Of a DNA stretch of 64,000 nucleotides, positions 26,313 to 34,760 are shown one piece after another (the stretch's first letter is position 1; each line of letters begins with the position of its first letter). The stretch is from Tepidibacillus fermentans. GTDB taxonomy: Bacteria > Bacillota > Bacilli > Tepidibacillales > Tepidibacillaceae. The notes under the pieces were generated by a model that saw nothing but the letters and a program-made list of their open reading frames with translations, was not told the origin of the DNA and ran no database searches. Location of the stretch: positions 29,972-93,971 of the forward strand of contig NZ_SMAB01000008.1 in NCBI RefSeq assembly GCF_004342885.1, in the 5' to 3' direction. The translations under genes and the position numbers were made by a program.

Positions 26313-27719
26313 ATGGAAAATAGAGTAATAGAGGAGATCAAGAGATTAATACCCGATCCGAAAAGAGTCATGACCGATATTTCCGACTTATATAGTTATT
26401 CTTATGATGCTTCTTTTGGCACGTATTTACCAGATATCGTTGTTCAGCCGAAAAGTACAGAGGAAATTGTTCGTCTCGTCCAATTAGCCAATCAAGAGAA
26501 GTTCCCTATTTACCCTCGAGGACAAGCAACGGGTTTAAGCGGTGGGTCTTTGCCAGTCAAAGGGGGGCTTGTTCTTGATTTATCGAAAATGAACCAAACC
26601 CTGATTATCGATCCTGATAATTTAGTGGCAATCGTCTCCCCTGGAGTCTTAACAGCAGATATTCATAAAGCGGCCGAACAATATGGTTTGATGTACCCGC
26701 CTGATCCCAGCAGTTCCAATGTCTCAACAATTGGCGGTAACTTAGCGGAAAATTCGGGTGGCCCAAAGGGATTAAAATATGGAGTAACCAAAGATTATGT
26801 AATTGGACTTGAAGTAGTAACCCCTGAAGGGAAAGTGATTCGTACAGGTGGGAAAACGGTGAAAAACGTTACGGGGTACGATTTAACCAAGCTGATTGTT
26901 GGTTCAGAAGGTACACTTGGGATTATCACCGAAGCCATCCTACGATTAATCCCCAAACCACCAGCGACAGAAACAGCGATGGTCATTTTTGACGATATTG
27001 TCGATTCAGGTCGAGCGATTTCGAAAATATTAACAAGTGGTATTTTACCTTCCAAATTAGAATTAATGGATCAGGCATCCATTCAAGCTGTTGAAGACTA
27101 TGAACCTGTAGGCCTTCCCCGTGACGCTGAAGCGATTCTCCTTGTAGAAGTAGACGGGCACCCTTTAGCAGCGAAAGATGAAATTGAAAAAGTAAAAGCA
27201 ATTTGCATAGGGCTTGGAGCGAGAGAAGTGAAAATCGCCACGACCAAAGAAGAACGTGAAGAACTATGGCGGGCGAGAAAACTGGTTTCTCCAGCAATTG
27301 TAAAAATTAAACCAACCAAAATTTCTGAAGATGCAACGGTTCCAAGAAGCAAAATTCCAGAGATGTTTAAACGGTTAAAAGAAATTAAAGAAAAATATCA
27401 GCTTCATCTTGTGATTTTTGGCCATGCTGGTGATGGGAATCTTCATCCCAATATTATTACGAATAAATTAGATAAAGAAGAAATGAAACGGGTAGAAAAA
27501 GCCGTAGAAGAAATCTTTCGTGCCACAATTGAACTTGGGGGAACACTCTCAGGTGAACATGGTATTGGAACCATGAAGGCTCCCTTTATGGAAATGGAAT
27601 TAGGTGAAGTCGGTTTAGTGATGATGAAACGGATTAAAGAAGCATGGGATCCCAACAACATTCTTAATCCAGGTAAGATTTTTCCTGAACCTGGACAAAA
27701 GTTGGTGTTAAGTGAATGA
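26313..27719 (+). CDS. glcD: FAD-linked 2-hydroxy-acid oxidase subunit (GlcD type)
   Basis: Flavoprotein of the PCMH/VAO family: the FAD-binding YPRGQATGLSGGSLPVKGG, PPDPSSSNVSTIGGN and NVTGYDLTKLIVGSEGTLG stretches, then the C-terminal cap with FGHAGDGNLHPN and SGEHGIG. It oxidises D-lactate, glycolate or a related 2-hydroxy acid, passing electrons to the Fe-S subunit encoded by the overlapping next gene. GGGAGGGG precedes ATG. Which acid is used cannot be decided from sequence. Confidence 0.92.
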   Translation: MENRVIEEIKRLIPDPKRVMTDISDLYSYSYDASFGTYLPDIVVQPKSTEEIVRLVQLANQEKFPIYPRGQATGLSGGSLPVKGGLVLDLSKMNQTLIIDPDNLVAIVSPGVLTADIHKAAEQYGLMYPPDPSSSNVSTIGGNLAENSGGPKGLKYGVTKDYVIGLEVVTPEGKVIRTGGKTVKNVTGYDLTKLIVGSEGTLGIITEAILRLIPKPPATETAMVIFDDIVDSGRAISKILTSGILPSKLELMDQASIQAVEDYEPVGLPRDAEAILLVEVDGHPLAAKDEIEKVKAICIGLGAREVKIATTKEEREELWRARKLVSPAIVKIKPTKISEDATVPRSKIPEMFKRLKEIKEKYQLHLVIFGHAGDGNLHPNIITNKLDKEEMKRVEKAVEEIFRATIELGGTLSGEHGIGTMKAPFMEMELGEVGLVMMKRIKEAWDPNNILNPGKIFPEPGQKLVLSE

Positions 27720-29014
27720 TTCCACTTACTGAATTGCAGAAAGAGTTGCGTTATGATTTAACCAATGCCTGTGTTCAATGTGGGTATTGTTTACCGGTTT
27801 GTCCCACATACATGACGATGGAAAGAGAAACTCAATCTCCACGGGGTAGAATTAATCTTGTCAAAATGGTGGCAGAGGGACGAATTGAAAATATTAGCCA
27901 AATTATGGAACCGCTTGAGCTATGTGTGGGTTGTCGTGCTTGTGAGACGGCCTGTCCAACAGGAGTTCAATATGGAAAAATTCATGAAGCCGCTAAAAAT
28001 GCTCTGGCCAAACACAAGAAATATTCACCAACAGTAAAAATGATTCGAAATGTCTTATTTAAAAAGGTATTTCCTAAACAAAAAGTGATGGTCTCATTGG
28101 GTAATTTGATTTGGCTTTATCAAAAATCGGGACTGCAAAAGGTGTTGCAAAAAACCCAAATATTAGACCGATTTCCCAATCATTTAGGCGAATTCGAAAG
28201 AACGCTTCCACCATTGCCATCGATCAAGGAAAGAAAAATGGTAGGAAAACATATCTTACCAGAGCAAAAACCAAAGTTAAAGGTAGCCTTCTTTCAAGGA
28301 TGTGTCATGGAAGGGATTTACCAACGAATTAATCGTTACACGATCGAATTATTAAAATTAGCAGGAGTAGAAGTGATTATTCCTAAAAAACAAACCTGTT
28401 GTGGAGCTTTACATGCTCACTCTGGCGAGCATAATCAGGCAATAGAATTGGCAAAACAGAATATTGATGTTTTTTCCCAACTTGATGTGGACTACATTGT
28501 GAATAATGCCGGAGGTTGTGGAGCAGCCTTAGTCGAATATGACCATTTATTAGAAAATGACCCTGATTATAAAGAAAAAGCGAAAGTGTTTGTCTCAAAA
28601 GTACGAGATATTAGTCAAATCTTAGTAGAAGCAGGGAATTTACCATTACAATATCCAATCAATGAAACTGTAACCTATCAGAGGTCTTGTCATATGACCA
28701 ATGTACAGAAAGTAAAAGATGAGCCTTTACAGTTAATCCAATCAATTCCAGGCTTAAAATTGGTAGAAATGGAAAGACCCAATATGTGCTGTGGTTCAGG
28801 AGGAATCTATAATCTGATTCATTATGAAGAATCGATGAAAATTCTTTCATTAAAAATGGACACGGTAATAGATACACATGCTACTACAATAATCACAACG
28901 AATCCAGGCTGTTTAATCCAGATGCAAAAAGGAATTTTAAATGAAGGATTAAAAGGGAAAGTTCGTGCGGTCCATTTAGTAGAGCTGCTTGCTGAATCTG
29001 CAGGGATTGAATAG
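27716..29014 (+). CDS. glcF: Fe-S subunit of 2-hydroxy-acid oxidase (GlcF type)
   Basis: Two [4Fe-4S] ferredoxin motifs at the N-terminus (CVQCGYCLPVCP and CVGCRACETACP) and two CCG domains (KKQTCCGALHAHSGEH, NMCCGSGGIYN) that bind further cofactors. It relays electrons from the GlcD flavin to the quinone pool. Overlaps glcD by 4 bp (ATGA). Last gene of the island; a full copy of the palindromic element begins 2 bp after its stop codon. Confidence 0.93.
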   Translation: MIPLTELQKELRYDLTNACVQCGYCLPVCPTYMTMERETQSPRGRINLVKMVAEGRIENISQIMEPLELCVGCRACETACPTGVQYGKIHEAAKNALAKHKKYSPTVKMIRNVLFKKVFPKQKVMVSLGNLIWLYQKSGLQKVLQKTQILDRFPNHLGEFERTLPPLPSIKERKMVGKHILPEQKPKLKVAFFQGCVMEGIYQRINRYTIELLKLAGVEVIIPKKQTCCGALHAHSGEHNQAIELAKQNIDVFSQLDVDYIVNNAGGCGAALVEYDHLLENDPDYKEKAKVFVSKVRDISQILVEAGNLPLQYPINETVTYQRSCHMTNVQKVKDEPLQLIQSIPGLKLVEMERPNMCCGSGGIYNLIHYEESMKILSLKMDTVIDTHATTIITTNPGCLIQMQKGILNEGLKGKVRAVHLVELLAESAGIE

Positions 29015-29015
29015 T

Positions 29016-29115
29016 GGCTTGTACGTTCTAACGCTGCTCCTAACCTTACGGCTTTCCGTAAATAAGGTCGGTGGGAAAGCTCGCTCTAAAGAATCAGCTT
29101 ATAGAACATACAAGC
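29016..29115. repeat. Full-length 100-bp palindromic element, inverted copy
   Basis: Ends GGCTTGTACG (29016-29025) and CATACAAGCC (29106-29115), one mismatch. Its reverse complement aligns over its whole length with the 19397-19503 element, with conserved blocks TTCTATAAGCTG, GAGCGAGCTTTCCCAC and GGAGCAGCGTTA. The centres differ, while the arms keep their complementarity. Confidence 0.8.
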
Positions 29116-29132
29116 CAAGAACACGGAAATGT

Positions 29133-29176
29133 GGGTTTGTATATTCCATAAGAGCGTTGGAATATACAAACCTATT
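29133..29176. terminator. Bidirectional terminator hairpin, short repeat-family relative
   Basis: Perfect 14-bp arms GGTTTGTATATTCC (29133-29146) and GGAATATACAAACC (29158-29171), then TATTTTGC. It lies between convergent glcF and the arylamine acetyltransferase gene and shares the TTGTATATTCC arm style with the 6734 hairpin. Confidence 0.8.
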
Positions 29177-29179
29177 TTG

Positions 29180-29980
29180 CTACCATTTTACATTTAACAT
29201 TGACTGTAAGATGTGAACTGCTTGCCACCAAGGAAGATTTGGACTCTGAAATTCTTCTTTAAGAATATGATCGATATCTCGATCATCCAGTTCTATTTCT
29301 TCAATCCCTGAGGGCGTTCTCTCAATGAAAGTTTTATTTTTCAATGTAATATGGCGTTTTTCTTCTATTTTGTTCAGATATAGATTTTGCATGAAGCGAT
29401 TTTTTTGATCATAGGATTTTTCGAGAAAAGGGATGATTTCTTCCCAAGTAAGAGGTTCAGGATATAATACCTTTTTTTGTGTGATCTCACCAAACATTTT
29501 TCTCGTCAGTCTCCAACGTTCAATCGTAGGGTCATAATCATAAATCACTTCATCCCCTAAGTAAGTTTGCTGATAAGGTTCGTTCAAGCGATAGGGCCTG
29601 AGAAAAGGATAATTAAATCCTACATCAATGAGATATGATTGATCTAAATCGACTTGAATCACAACATGGTTTGGATCAAAGAAACGAAACGACGTCTGAA
29701 ACCCTAATTGATCAAGAAGTTGTTCTAAACTGTAGGTTTGATAAAAACAATTGCCACCAGATTTCCATTGATAGAGTCGATCAACAAAAGTTTCAACTGG
29801 TGGAACCCATTGTTGCTCTTGTAATACTTTAGGATATTGAATGATTTTCGTTATATTCTCAAAGGGTATCCGTCTTAAATGGGATTGGTAGATTGCATGT
29901 AAATAAGAATATGTTGGTTGTTGGACAGGTAATTGTAAATATTGTAAGTATGAATAAACCCATTGTGGTAGTATTGTCAA
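29180..29980 (-). CDS. Arylamine N-acetyltransferase
   Basis: NAT-family enzyme transferring acetyl groups from acetyl-CoA to arylamines. The catalytic triad can be placed at Cys78 (SGGNCFYQT), His105 (DPNHVVI) and Asp119 (LIDVGF). The start is probably TTG at 29980, because GGGAGGA lies 8 bases before it and the upstream in-frame ATG (30010) lies within the preceding gene with no ribosome binding site. 266 residues is normal. It follows an unknown gene by 13 bp, probably an operon. Confidence 0.85.
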   Translation of the reverse strand: MTILPQWVYSYLQYLQLPVQQPTYSYLHAIYQSHLRRIPFENITKIIQYPKVLQEQQWVPPVETFVDRLYQWKSGGNCFYQTYSLEQLLDQLGFQTSFRFFDPNHVVIQVDLDQSYLIDVGFNYPFLRPYRLNEPYQQTYLGDEVIYDYDPTIERWRLTRKMFGEITQKKVLYPEPLTWEEIIPFLEKSYDQKNRFMQNLYLNKIEEKRHITLKNKTFIERTPSGIEEIELDDRDIDHILKEEFQSPNLPWWQAVHILQSMLNVKW

Positions 29981-29993
29981 TGGTGATTCCTCC

Positions 29994-30638
29994 CTAAGAG
30001 ACCTCTCCATTTTTCATTTCTTGTTTAATTGTATCTTCAATATCTTTTAATTGCTTTTCATAAAAAATTTCCCATTCCACTCGTTGTGGCCCAGGTAATA
30101 AAGTTACTGTAAGATCAATGTCTACCTGCCGTAATTGATTCTGTTTCCATTTTAGATAGCTATAATACAAAAGTCTTGTTTCAAAAAGTGGGTATTCAAA
30201 CCCTTTTGATATTAACTGAATTTGGGTTTGTTCATCTTTTTCTTTTAATTCGGGTATATGATGAAAGATATCTTCTAACCGTGAGAATGAACGTAGGAGG
30301 TTAGAAGGGACGTGCAAAGAATCAGACTCTGGATTGAAAAATGATTTGAAATAGGTTTCACTGGCAACTGGCATATAAGAATGGTAATCTTCGATCTGGA
30401 ATTTTATACCACGTTCCAATGCTTTCGTTACCGCTTTATCTAAAGAATGAAAAAAAGTACTGTCATCTACATGCTGATATAAGGGCTTTATTCGATATAG
30501 TAGATTCATATAATAGTATTTTAGGTTCATAAATGCATCTTGATTACCTTGAAGTGTTTGTTTCCATAGTTGGTTTAGTTCCAAATTCGAATAATTAGAC
30601 TTTTCTTTCATGCGTTGTTCCATTGCCTTTATATCCAT
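29994..30638 (-). CDS. Hypothetical protein (214 aa)
   Basis: Not recognised. Soluble, rich in aromatic and charged residues, mostly helical by appearance, with an early LELNQLWKQTLQGNQDAFMN segment faintly reminiscent of the first helix of sigma-70 region 2 in ECF factors, but no region 4 follows. ATG at 30638 has GAGG upstream. Upstream partner of the arylamine acetyltransferase gene. Confidence 0.6.
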   Translation of the reverse strand: MDIKAMEQRMKEKSNYSNLELNQLWKQTLQGNQDAFMNLKYYYMNLLYRIKPLYQHVDDSTFFHSLDKAVTKALERGIKFQIEDYHSYMPVASETYFKSFFNPESDSLHVPSNLLRSFSRLEDIFHHIPELKEKDEQTQIQLISKGFEYPLFETRLLYYSYLKWKQNQLRQVDIDLTVTLLPGPQRVEWEIFYEKQLKDIEDTIKQEMKNGEVS

Positions 30639-30738
30639 CGTCAAACCTCATTTCCAATAACAGATCTTTTTATTTTCTTTCAAAATATTATAGCAGAACT
30701 CCCACGATTATGACATGTTAGGCGCAAAATGGTTTAAT

Positions 30739-30770
30739 AAAAAAAGAGTGCCCCCAAATTGGAAGCACTC
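30739..30770 (-). terminator. Rho-independent terminator of the alanine symporter gene
   Basis: GAGTGC and GCACTC arms; on the minus strand the hairpin is followed by a run of seven T. Confidence 0.8.
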
Positions 30771-30782
30771 AGAAAAAGGGGG

Positions 30783-32147
30783 TTAACCCAAGATTGAGTT
30801 CTGTTTTTGCCTTTCGATTCTTCGTTGTTCTTGGAATCGTTTCGTTTCGGCGACAATCACTCCACTTAAACCAATAAGACCAATTAAGTTAGGAATCGCC
30901 ATCATTCCATTCATGACATCAGCAATATCCCAAACCGTATTTAATTCAATAGTAGTACCAACAAAGACAGCAATGGTAAATATTAAACGATAGAAAAAGA
31001 TTGATTTGGTACCAAAAAGGTATTCGAAACTTTTTTCACCATAATATGCCCAACCTATAATCGTAGAATAAGCAAAAAGAATAATTCCGATGGAAACAAT
31101 CCATTGACCAATATGAGGTAAGAACATTTCAAACGCTCTAACCGTTATTTCGGCGGCTTGAGGATTCTTAAGATCTACGCCAGAATAGAGGCCACTCATC
31201 ACTAAGACTAAACCAGTAATGGAAGCTACAACAATCGTATCTAAGAATGTACCTGTCATCGATACAAGAGCTTGACGCCCAGGCATATCTGTTTTGGCTG
31301 CAGCAGCAGCAATTGGTGCAGATCCGAGACCAGCTTCGTTTGAAAATACCCCCCTTGCTACCCCGTAGCGGATAACTGTACCTAAAGCTCCACCGGCAGC
31401 AGCCTTACCAGAAAAAGCATTACCAAAGATAAGAATTAAAGTTTCTGGGACTTTATCTAAATTCATGAGAATGATAATGATGCCACCAGCTACATAGAAT
31501 AAAGCCATTACTGGAACTAAAAAAGAGCTTACTTTACCAATACTTTGTATTCCGCCGAGTAAGACAAAGCCAGTAAAAAGAGCAAGTATAAGTCCTGTTA
31601 CCCAAGGAGTCACACCCATTGATTCTTTTACAGCATAGGCAACAGAATTCGACTGCACCATATTACCAATTCCAAAAGCTGCTATAGAAGCAAATATTGC
31701 AAATAAGATACCCAACCATTTCCAACCAAGACCCTTTTCAATGTAGTACATGGGTCCTCCTGCCATTTCTCCTCTAGCATCTACGGTACGATATTTGACT
31801 GCAAGAATCGCTTCAGAATATTTGGTAGCCATACCAAATAAGGCAGTCATCCACATCCAAAAAACGGCACCTGGCCCACCAAAAATAACAGCCGTTGCTA
31901 CACCGGCAATATTACCTGTACCAATAGTTGCCGCTAACGCGGTCATTAAGGCAGCAAAGTGAGAAATATCTCCCTCTGATGAATGATCTTGATCTTTGGA
32001 GAATGCAAGCTTTAATGCGTATGGGAGCTGGTGAAATTGCAAAAATTTTAAACGAATTGTAAGAAAAAGTCCTGTACCAACGATAAGTATCAACATTGGT
32101 GGGCCCCAAACAAAATCACTAATCTTTCCAATTAAATCATTAAACAT
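30783..32147 (-). CDS. Alanine/glycine:cation symporter (AGCS family)
   Basis: 454-residue membrane carrier importing alanine or glycine with Na+ or H+. AGCS signatures: ATIGTGNIAGVATAVIFGGP, GGPMYYIEKGLG and VARGVFSNEAGLGSAPIAAA. The segment SIGIILFAYSTIIGWAYYGE near the C-terminus is also typical. AGAGGTAAAAGGA precedes ATG. Single gene with its own terminator; gene symbol not assigned since AlsT/GlnT/AgcS paralogues are hard to separate. Confidence 0.93.
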   Translation of the reverse strand: MFNDLIGKISDFVWGPPMLILIVGTGLFLTIRLKFLQFHQLPYALKLAFSKDQDHSSEGDISHFAALMTALAATIGTGNIAGVATAVIFGGPGAVFWMWMTALFGMATKYSEAILAVKYRTVDARGEMAGGPMYYIEKGLGWKWLGILFAIFASIAAFGIGNMVQSNSVAYAVKESMGVTPWVTGLILALFTGFVLLGGIQSIGKVSSFLVPVMALFYVAGGIIIILMNLDKVPETLILIFGNAFSGKAAAGGALGTVIRYGVARGVFSNEAGLGSAPIAAAAAKTDMPGRQALVSMTGTFLDTIVVASITGLVLVMSGLYSGVDLKNPQAAEITVRAFEMFLPHIGQWIVSIGIILFAYSTIIGWAYYGEKSFEYLFGTKSIFFYRLIFTIAVFVGTTIELNTVWDIADVMNGMMAIPNLIGLIGLSGVIVAETKRFQEQRRIERQKQNSILG

Positions 32148-32373
32148 TCCTTTTACCTCTTTTCATTTTCCGAAAAATTTAACTATTATTTTTTATTCAG
32201 TTTACCTGAAAATTGCTCGTTCGTAAATAGATAACAGCTTTAAAAGATAAATGTTTTACAGCGTAAAAGTAAAAGTGGTGTCTTAGATGATTTGTTTAAT
32301 AAATTGTGCTAAATTTAGAGATGCTTAATATTAAAACATGAACATAAAATGATCGAAATGGAGCAATAAAAAG

Positions 32374-33753
32374 ATGAAGCAAAAAATAAAAACTTCGTTT
32401 CATATTGGTCAAGTAGTTGAAGTGGAAATTAAAAAAATTGGGATTAATGGTGAAGGAGTTGGTTACATAAATCGCCAAGTCCTATTTGTGCCAGGAGCAT
32501 TGCCTACGGAGATTGTGGTAGCAAAAATAGAAAAGGTTGAAAAAAACTTCGTGATAGCGAAACTGATCAAAATTAAAAAAAGGTCAAAACAAAGAATAAA
32601 ACCCCTTTGCTCAGTATACGAACAATGTGGAGGATGTACGCTGCAACATTTAGACTATGAAGGTCAATTAGATGCAAAGCGAGAACTAGTGCGGGAAGCG
32701 GTTGAAAAATATGCAAACCTTAAAGAAGTGGAGATTCGGCCAACGATCGGAATGGACAATCCTTGGGATTATCGTAATAAGGCTCAACTTCCTTTACGAG
32801 AAATCAAAGGAAAAGTATTGACTGGTTTATATGAGATGGGGAGTCACCGATTAGTAGACATTAGTTCTTGCCCCATCCAACATCCTAAAGTCAACGAAAT
32901 GATCCAAGTAGCAAGAGATGTGATCCAAGAATTAGGAATCCCTATTTATGATGAACGAAAACGAAAAGGGATCATCAAACACCTCGTGGCAAGGGTAGGC
33001 TTTGAAACCGAAGAAGCTCAACTCACCCTGATTACAGCCACGGAGGAAATTCCAAGGATTAAAGAACTGATTCTTGAATTGCGCTACCGTCTGCCTTATC
33101 TAAAAAGTATTATGCAAAATATCAATCCGTTAAAGACATCGATTATTTTTGGCAATAAGACAAAAATTCTTTGGGGAGAAGAAAGAATCATTGAAAGATT
33201 AAATGAGATTGAATTCTCCTTATCACCAAGAGCCTTCTTCCAACTTAACCCAGAACAAACGGTGAAACTCTATACGGAAGTAGAAAAAGCCGCTGCATTA
33301 ACAGGAAACGAAGTGGTTATCGATGCTTATTGTGGAGTAGGTACCATTGGTTTATGGTTGGCCAAGTCAGCCAAAGAGGTTCATGGAATGGACATTATTA
33401 AAGAAGCAATAGAAGATGCGAGAAAGAATGCAGAAGCTGGTGGTTACACCAATGTAAAGTACACCTTAGGAAAAGCAGAAGAAATACTCCCAAAATGGGT
33501 GAATAACGGCTTTCAAATCGATGTATTAATTGTCGATCCTCCAAGAACAGGACTCGATTCCAAATTACTTGAGACGATTCTCCAAGTGAAACCAAAGCGC
33601 TTCATCTATGTTTCTTGCAATCCTTCTACATTGGGAAAAGATCTGGCGATCCTGTTAAAAGGAGGCTATCAAGTCGAATATATTCAACCGATCGATATGT
33701 TCCCACAAACGAGCCATGTGGAGAGTGTGGCGAAGATCGTTTTGACAGGGTAA
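32374..33753 (+). CDS. rlmCD: 23S rRNA (uracil-C5)-methyltransferase, RlmCD/RlmD type
   Basis: SAM-dependent enzyme making m5U at positions 747 and/or 1939 of 23S rRNA. An N-terminal TRAM domain (GQVVEVEIKKIGINGEG) is followed by the Fe-S cluster cysteines in CSVYEQCGGCTLQH, the SAM motif DAYCGVGTIGLWLA, DPPRTGLDSK and the catalytic Cys of YVSCNPSTLGKDL. Gram-positives generally use one dual-specific RlmCD. AATGGAG precedes ATG. The AATAAA-module repeat begins 7 bp after the stop codon. Confidence 0.93.
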   Translation: MKQKIKTSFHIGQVVEVEIKKIGINGEGVGYINRQVLFVPGALPTEIVVAKIEKVEKNFVIAKLIKIKKRSKQRIKPLCSVYEQCGGCTLQHLDYEGQLDAKRELVREAVEKYANLKEVEIRPTIGMDNPWDYRNKAQLPLREIKGKVLTGLYEMGSHRLVDISSCPIQHPKVNEMIQVARDVIQELGIPIYDERKRKGIIKHLVARVGFETEEAQLTLITATEEIPRIKELILELRYRLPYLKSIMQNINPLKTSIIFGNKTKILWGEERIIERLNEIEFSLSPRAFFQLNPEQTVKLYTEVEKAAALTGNEVVIDAYCGVGTIGLWLAKSAKEVHGMDIIKEAIEDARKNAEAGGYTNVKYTLGKAEEILPKWVNNGFQIDVLIVDPPRTGLDSKLLETILQVKPKRFIYVSCNPSTLGKDLAILLKGGYQVEYIQPIDMFPQTSHVESVAKIVLTG

Positions 33754-33759
33754 ACACCA

Positions 33760-34400
33760 AATAAACTCGTTCCACTCCAAACATACTCGTTCATGAAGAA
33801 AAATAAAGTTGAACTTTGGATGAATTTTACTGGAAAAAGAAATCGTTTGTCTCCCGCTCCTTATTTGAAAAAGAGGGAGAGGAAAATAAAGAGAAAAAGC
33901 GGGAGAATCATTGAAATATCAAGGAAAAAGGGATATGAGAGAGAAACAAGAGGGGAGAAAAGCCCACGTTCTTCCCTTTTTCTTTTTCCAAAAATCGAAA
34001 TAAAGTTGGTCCGTTTTAAGGAAAAAAGCGGGAAAAAAACAGAGAAAAAAATCGAAAAAATCGGGGGAGGACGAACGAGTTTATTTCAAATGGGAAGAAA
34101 AGGAGACGTAGGAATGCGGGTTGGAGCAGGGGGGAGGAAGGAGTTTATTAGGAATTTACAGAAGTTGTAGAGCATAAATAAACTCTTGCCATTCACAATA
34201 AACTCTAGCAAAAATCAAAACAAAGTTGTGCAAAAAGGCATGGGAAAGGAGAGAGGAGAAAAGGAAAACCCTTGTTCCTCAAGCCTTTCTCCTCATTCCC
34301 TGTCACAACTTTATTCTTAGTTCATAATAAAGTTATGGCAGAAAATATCGAATCAAAAATCGAGAAAATGAGCGATTCGTGAGCGACTTTATTATGAATG
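33760..34400. repeat. AATAAA-module non-coding repeat block A
   Basis: This 640-bp stretch has no convincing gene. AATAAAGT/AATAAACT motifs recur in both orientations: AATAAACTCGTTC at 33760 facing GAACGAGTTTATT ending 34085; AATAAAGTT at 33802 and 33999; AATAAACTCTTG and AATAAACTCTAG near 34180-34205; CAAAGTTGTG at 34221 facing CACAACTTTATT ending 34315; CATAATAAAGT at 34323 facing ACTTTATTATG ending 34397. Purine-rich and pyrimidine-rich stretches between the motifs could pair into long imperfect hairpins. 34080-34160 is nearly duplicated at 37632-37714. A lysine/arginine-rich frame at 33793-34170 is not kept between copies. Confidence 0.6.
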
Positions 34401-34413
34401 GATTTTACGCTGT

Positions 34414-34453
34414 TCAAAAAGTGACAAGCCCTCTCGATTATAGGAAGGGCTTG
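34414..34453 (-). terminator. Terminator of the GntR/ABC operon
   Basis: CAAGCCCT and AGGGCTTG arms; on the minus strand the hairpin is followed by TCACTTTTTG. It lies 48 bp after the stop of the small membrane protein gene. Confidence 0.65.
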
Positions 34454-34500
34454 TATAGATATGATGGAATATTTTGTTGAAAACACAACCTTATTCAATA

Positions 34501-34653
34501 TTATTTTATTCGCCAAGCTCTAATGAAAAAAATAATTGCACAGACTAACGGGAAAAATGCTAAATAATTCTTGTCAATAGCTTGGAACAATGCAGTTATT
34601 GTAAGAATGATCCCTATGACATATAAAAAAATAATTTTATAGTTCCGTTTCAT
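34501..34653 (-). CDS. Small membrane protein (50 aa) of the ABC operon
   Basis: Short frame starting MKRNYKIIFLYVIGIILTI, with two predicted membrane helices (about 7-24 and 30-44) separated by DKNYL, and a basic end RAWRIK. GAGGGAAAAGG precedes ATG. It is the fourth and last gene after the GntR regulator, ATPase and permease, 107 bp beyond the permease and just before a terminator. Function unknown; small membrane proteins in such operons may modulate the exporter. Confidence 0.6.
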   Translation of the reverse strand: MKRNYKIIFLYVIGIILTITALFQAIDKNYLAFFPLVCAIIFFIRAWRIK

Positions 34654-34760
34654 AACCTTTTCCCTCTTTTGTAAAACTTGTCTATTTTACTGCCCCTTGA
34701 CAAAGAGAAGTTATATCAATGATACTTCAAAAGCTTTGCAAGGAGTCAACTCCATTTTAA

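Noticed and set aside
29994..30638. Possible ECF sigma factor
   Set aside because: The early segment resembles sigma region 2 only faintly; no region 4 helix-turn-helix or anti-sigma gene is present.
33793..34170. 125-codon Lys/Arg-rich open frame after rlmCD
   Set aside because: No ribosome binding site, low-complexity composition, and the matching nucleotide repeat at 37.6 kb shifts frame, so the open frame looks accidental.
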